Positions 4,807 through 7,085 of a stretch of DNA of 7,085 nt are shown one piece after another. Numbering within the stretch: position 1 is the first letter of the stretch; each line of letters begins with the position of its first letter. The notes under the pieces are model-generated. The model did no database searches, had not been told where the DNA came from, and saw nothing but the letters and a program-made list of their open reading frames with translations. A program made the translations under genes and the position numbers. Origin of the DNA: an uncultured Acidobacteriota bacterium (GTDB lineage Bacteria; Acidobacteriota; Terriglobia; Bryobacterales; Bryobacteraceae); assembly GCA_937952345.1 (NCBI GenBank), contig CALFYN010000321.1, forward strand, positions 1-7,085, read 5' to 3'.

Positions 4807-7085
4807 ATGTATATTCTCTCCTCCCTTTTGCTGCTCGTTTCCAGCACACTCGCGGCTCAAACCACAGGCACCGTCATCGGTTCGATCTTCGATGCCACCA
4901 CGGGACGTCCTATTGTCGGCGCGACCATCGCCGTGGACGGCCACACGGACCAAAGCCAGAAGACGAATCCCACGGGTGGGTTTCAACTGACGCTTTCCCC
5001 CGGCAAGTACAAGATCCGCTACACGGCCGAAAACTACGTTGACACCACCGTCGATGAAGTGGAAGTGAAGGCCGGCGAAGTGACCGATGCCTCGGCGGTG
5101 ATGCCGCTGAAGGGTACCACCACCACCATTGAAGTGGTTGAGAAAGTGGGCGCCGTCGCCGCCAACGCCGAAGCCGCGCTGTCCGAGCGCAAGCTGGCCG
5201 CCGTGGTCAGCGATTCGATGAGCGCCGAAGAGATCCGCAATACCGTGGCCTCAGACGCCGCCGGTGCGTTGGAGAAAGTCACCGGCGTGTCGATTGTGGA
5301 TAACGGCTTCGTCTACGTGCGCGGATTGGGCGAACGCTACAGCGCCACCATGCTGAACAACGCCATGGTTCCCACTACGGAGCCGGAGCGCCGTGTGGTG
5401 CCGCTCGATCTGTTTCCCTCCAGCCTCATCGACAGCATCAAGGTTCTGAAAACGTACTCCCCCGATCTGCCCGGAGAATTCTCGGGCGGCCTGGTGCAAC
5501 TGGGCACCATCGAGTTCCCTACCCAGAAGGTGTTCCGCGTGAGCATGAACTACGGTTTCAATACCGTTACGACGTTCAACCGCTTCAACGGATACTCGGG
5601 CGGCGGGCTGGATTTCTTCGGCTTCGACGACGGGACGCGCGGTCTACCTTCCGGTATCCCCACCGATAACCGCCTCTTCGTGGGCCGCTTCACCGATCAG
5701 CAGTTCCAGGAGTTCGGACGGTCGTTCGCCAACAATTGGGAAGCCTCGCCGATCAACTCCATGCGGCCGGCGCAGACGTACTCCGTAGTGGGCGGCAATT
5801 CGTTCTGGAAGGGCAAGCTGGGCATTGTCGGCGCCATCACCTTCACCAATCATCCGCAGCGGACCGACGAGTTGCAGCGCTTTCTGGTGAACTCGGGCGG
5901 TGGCCGGGCGCGCATCTTCACGGATTACCCCGATTTTCAATCGAACGTGGAAGCAGCCAAACTCGGCGGCGTCATGAACGTGGCCTACCGCTTCAACTCC
6001 TCGAACAAGCTGGTGTGGCGCAACACGCTGACGCGCGACACGGATAAGGAAGCGCGCATCTTCCGCGGTTTGAATGGCGGCAACGACAACATCGTCGAGA
6101 GCACGCGCTTGCGCTTCATCGAGCGCGGCATGATCTCCTCCGGCGTGGAAGGCGAGCACGCTCTGGAAAAGCTCGGCAATACGGTGGTGCACTGGCAGTT
6201 CACATACGCCACGTCGAAGCGCGACGAGCCCGATATGCGCGAGAGCATTCGCGGGCTACAATCGAACGGCAACTATTCGTTCCTCAATCTGCCCGAGTCC
6301 GGACTGCGCTTCTTCAATAACCTGCGCGACAAAATCTATGAGCCGCAGGCCGACATCTCTAAACCCTTTTTCAAAGGGTCCATCAGCGGTTTGTTCAAGG
6401 TTGGATTCCGCGGCACCATCCGCCGCCGCGATTTCGAGGCGCGCCGTTTCCGCTATTTTCCGGTGCGTGCGCAAACCATCGATTTCAACAAACCAACGAA
6501 CGAGGTGCTGGGTCCGAACAACATTCGCCCCGATGGGTTCGTAGTTCGTGAAATCACCCGCGCGACGGATTCCTACGATGCCACCACCGATATCTACGGC
6601 GGGTTCGCGATGGTGGATCTGGCGCTCGGCAGGCGCTGGCGCGTAATCAGCGGCCTGCGCATCGAAGACGCGCAAATCAACGTCATCACGCTCGATCCGC
6701 TGGTGCCGAACGCGCGGCCCACTTCGGCGGCGCTCTATAACCGCGATCCGCTGCCGGCAGCGAACCTGATCTACCAGGTGTCGGGACGGCAGAACATCCG
6801 CTTCGGCTATTCGCGCACGGTGAACCGCCCCGATTTCCGTGAGCTGTCGCCGTTCGAATTCACGAACGTTGTCGGTGGATACTCCACGGTCGGCAATCCC
6901 GACCTGCAACGCGCCACCATCGACAATTTCGACGTTCGCTGGGAATATTTCCCCAAAGGCAACCAGATTATCGCGGTCAGCTATTTCTACAAGAAATTCA
7001 AAGACCCGATTGAGCAGATTTACCGCCCGACGGCCTCCGAACTGCGCCAGAGCTTCCTGAACGTGGACGGCGCCGTGAATCAGGG
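4807..7085 (+). CDS. TonB-dependent outer-membrane receptor with carboxypeptidase-regulatory-like domain (C-terminus cut by window edge)
   Basis: The frame is open from ATG at 4807 to the right edge, giving 759 residues. Residues 1-18 are a signal peptide (MYILSSLLLLVSSTLAAQ). Residues about 20-101 form a CarboxypepD_reg-like beta-sandwich (TGTVIGSIFDATTGRPIVGA onward). TIEVVE at 107-112 is a good TonB-box candidate. Residues about 130-235 are the plug, with AAGALEKVTGVSIVD, VRGLGERYSATMLNN, PLDLFPSSLIDSIKV and YSPDLPGEFSGGLVQ. The rest is amphipathic beta-barrel with many aromatic strand ends. The segment reading SRTVNRPDFRELSPFEF and then VGNPDL is typical of the last third of the barrel, so perhaps 150-300 residues are missing. 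The protein binds a substrate at the cell surface and imports it with TonB-ExbB-ExbD energy. The substrate cannot be read from the sequence; in this architecture it may be a siderophore, oligosaccharide or peptide. No clear ribosome site precedes the ATG, but the signal peptide fixes the start well. Confidence 0.94.
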   Translation, partial: MYILSSLLLLVSSTLAAQTTGTVIGSIFDATTGRPIVGATIAVDGHTDQSQKTNPTGGFQLTLSPGKYKIRYTAENYVDTTVDEVEVKAGEVTDASAVMPLKGTTTTIEVVEKVGAVAANAEAALSERKLAAVVSDSMSAEEIRNTVASDAAGALEKVTGVSIVDNGFVYVRGLGERYSATMLNNAMVPTTEPERRVVPLDLFPSSLIDSIKVLKTYSPDLPGEFSGGLVQLGTIEFPTQKVFRVSMNYGFNTVTTFNRFNGYSGGGLDFFGFDDGTRGLPSGIPTDNRLFVGRFTDQQFQEFGRSFANNWEASPINSMRPAQTYSVVGGNSFWKGKLGIVGAITFTNHPQRTDELQRFLVNSGGGRARIFTDYPDFQSNVEAAKLGGVMNVAYRFNSSNKLVWRNTLTRDTDKEARIFRGLNGGNDNIVESTRLRFIERGMISSGVEGEHALEKLGNTVVHWQFTYATSKRDEPDMRESIRGLQSNGNYSFLNLPESGLRFFNNLRDKIYEPQADISKPFFKGSISGLFKVGFRGTIRRRDFEARRFRYFPVRAQTIDFNKPTNEVLGPNNIRPDGFVVREITRATDSYDATTDIYGGFAMVDLALGRRWRVISGLRIEDAQINVITLDPLVPNARPTSAALYNRDPLPAANLIYQVSGRQNIRFGYSRTVNRPDFRELSPFEFTNVVGGYSTVGNPDLQRATIDNFDVRWEYFPKGNQIIAVSYFYKKFKDPIEQIYRPTASELRQSFLNVDGAVNQ

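Noticed and set aside
5644..6909. Minus-strand open frames of 182 and 217 codons
   Set aside because: Both are antisense to the receptor beta-barrel, which has continuous coding sense on the plus strand.

Overview
The window looks like chromosomal DNA from a high-GC, didermal soil-type bacterium. An Acidobacteriota member of the Bryobacterales/Solibacter kind is my best guess. The reasons are a TonB-dependent receptor with an N-terminal carboxypeptidase-regulatory-like domain, a secreted M28 peptidase of the PA-domain type, a DinB-like protein, and a secreted hypothetical protein of a style I associate with those genomes. This assignment is inference from protein style, not from a marker gene. 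I see no RNA genes, mobile elements or CRISPR arrays.

Layout. Two divergent transcription units meet at about 2150-2170. Leftward (minus strand) run a 58-aa cysteine-rich zinc-ribbon-like protein (2141-1965), a DinB-like four-helix-bundle protein (1948-1469) and a secreted M28 metallopeptidase (1468 to beyond the left edge). Their gaps are 16 and 0 nt, so they probably form one operon. Rightward (plus strand) run a secreted gamma-glutamyltransferase-family Ntn hydrolase (2175-4016) and a secreted protein of unknown function (4010-4732) whose GTG start overlaps the hydrolase stop. After a 74-nt gap with a plausible sigma70-type promoter comes a TonB-dependent outer-membrane receptor (4807 to beyond the right edge). 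Two of the largest genes, the M28 peptidase and the receptor, are open at the window edges.

The most striking non-coding element is a perfect 16-bp palindrome at 2151-2166. It carries TATAAT on both strands and sits between two start codons placed almost symmetrically 12-13 nt away, neither with a Shine-Dalgarno sequence. It reads as one symmetric promoter core driving two near-leaderless divergent transcripts.

How the genes may work together (inference): three exported proteins (M28 exopeptidase, GGT-like hydrolase, TonB receptor) suggest extracytoplasmic breakdown of peptides or amide-linked compounds and uptake of nutrients. The DinB-like and zinc-ribbon proteins are cytoplasmic and their link to this is unclear. 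I did not find a clearly novel multi-gene system. The best leads are the symmetric promoter, the unknown secreted partner of the GGT-like enzyme, the atypical substrate pocket of that enzyme, and the small six-cysteine protein.
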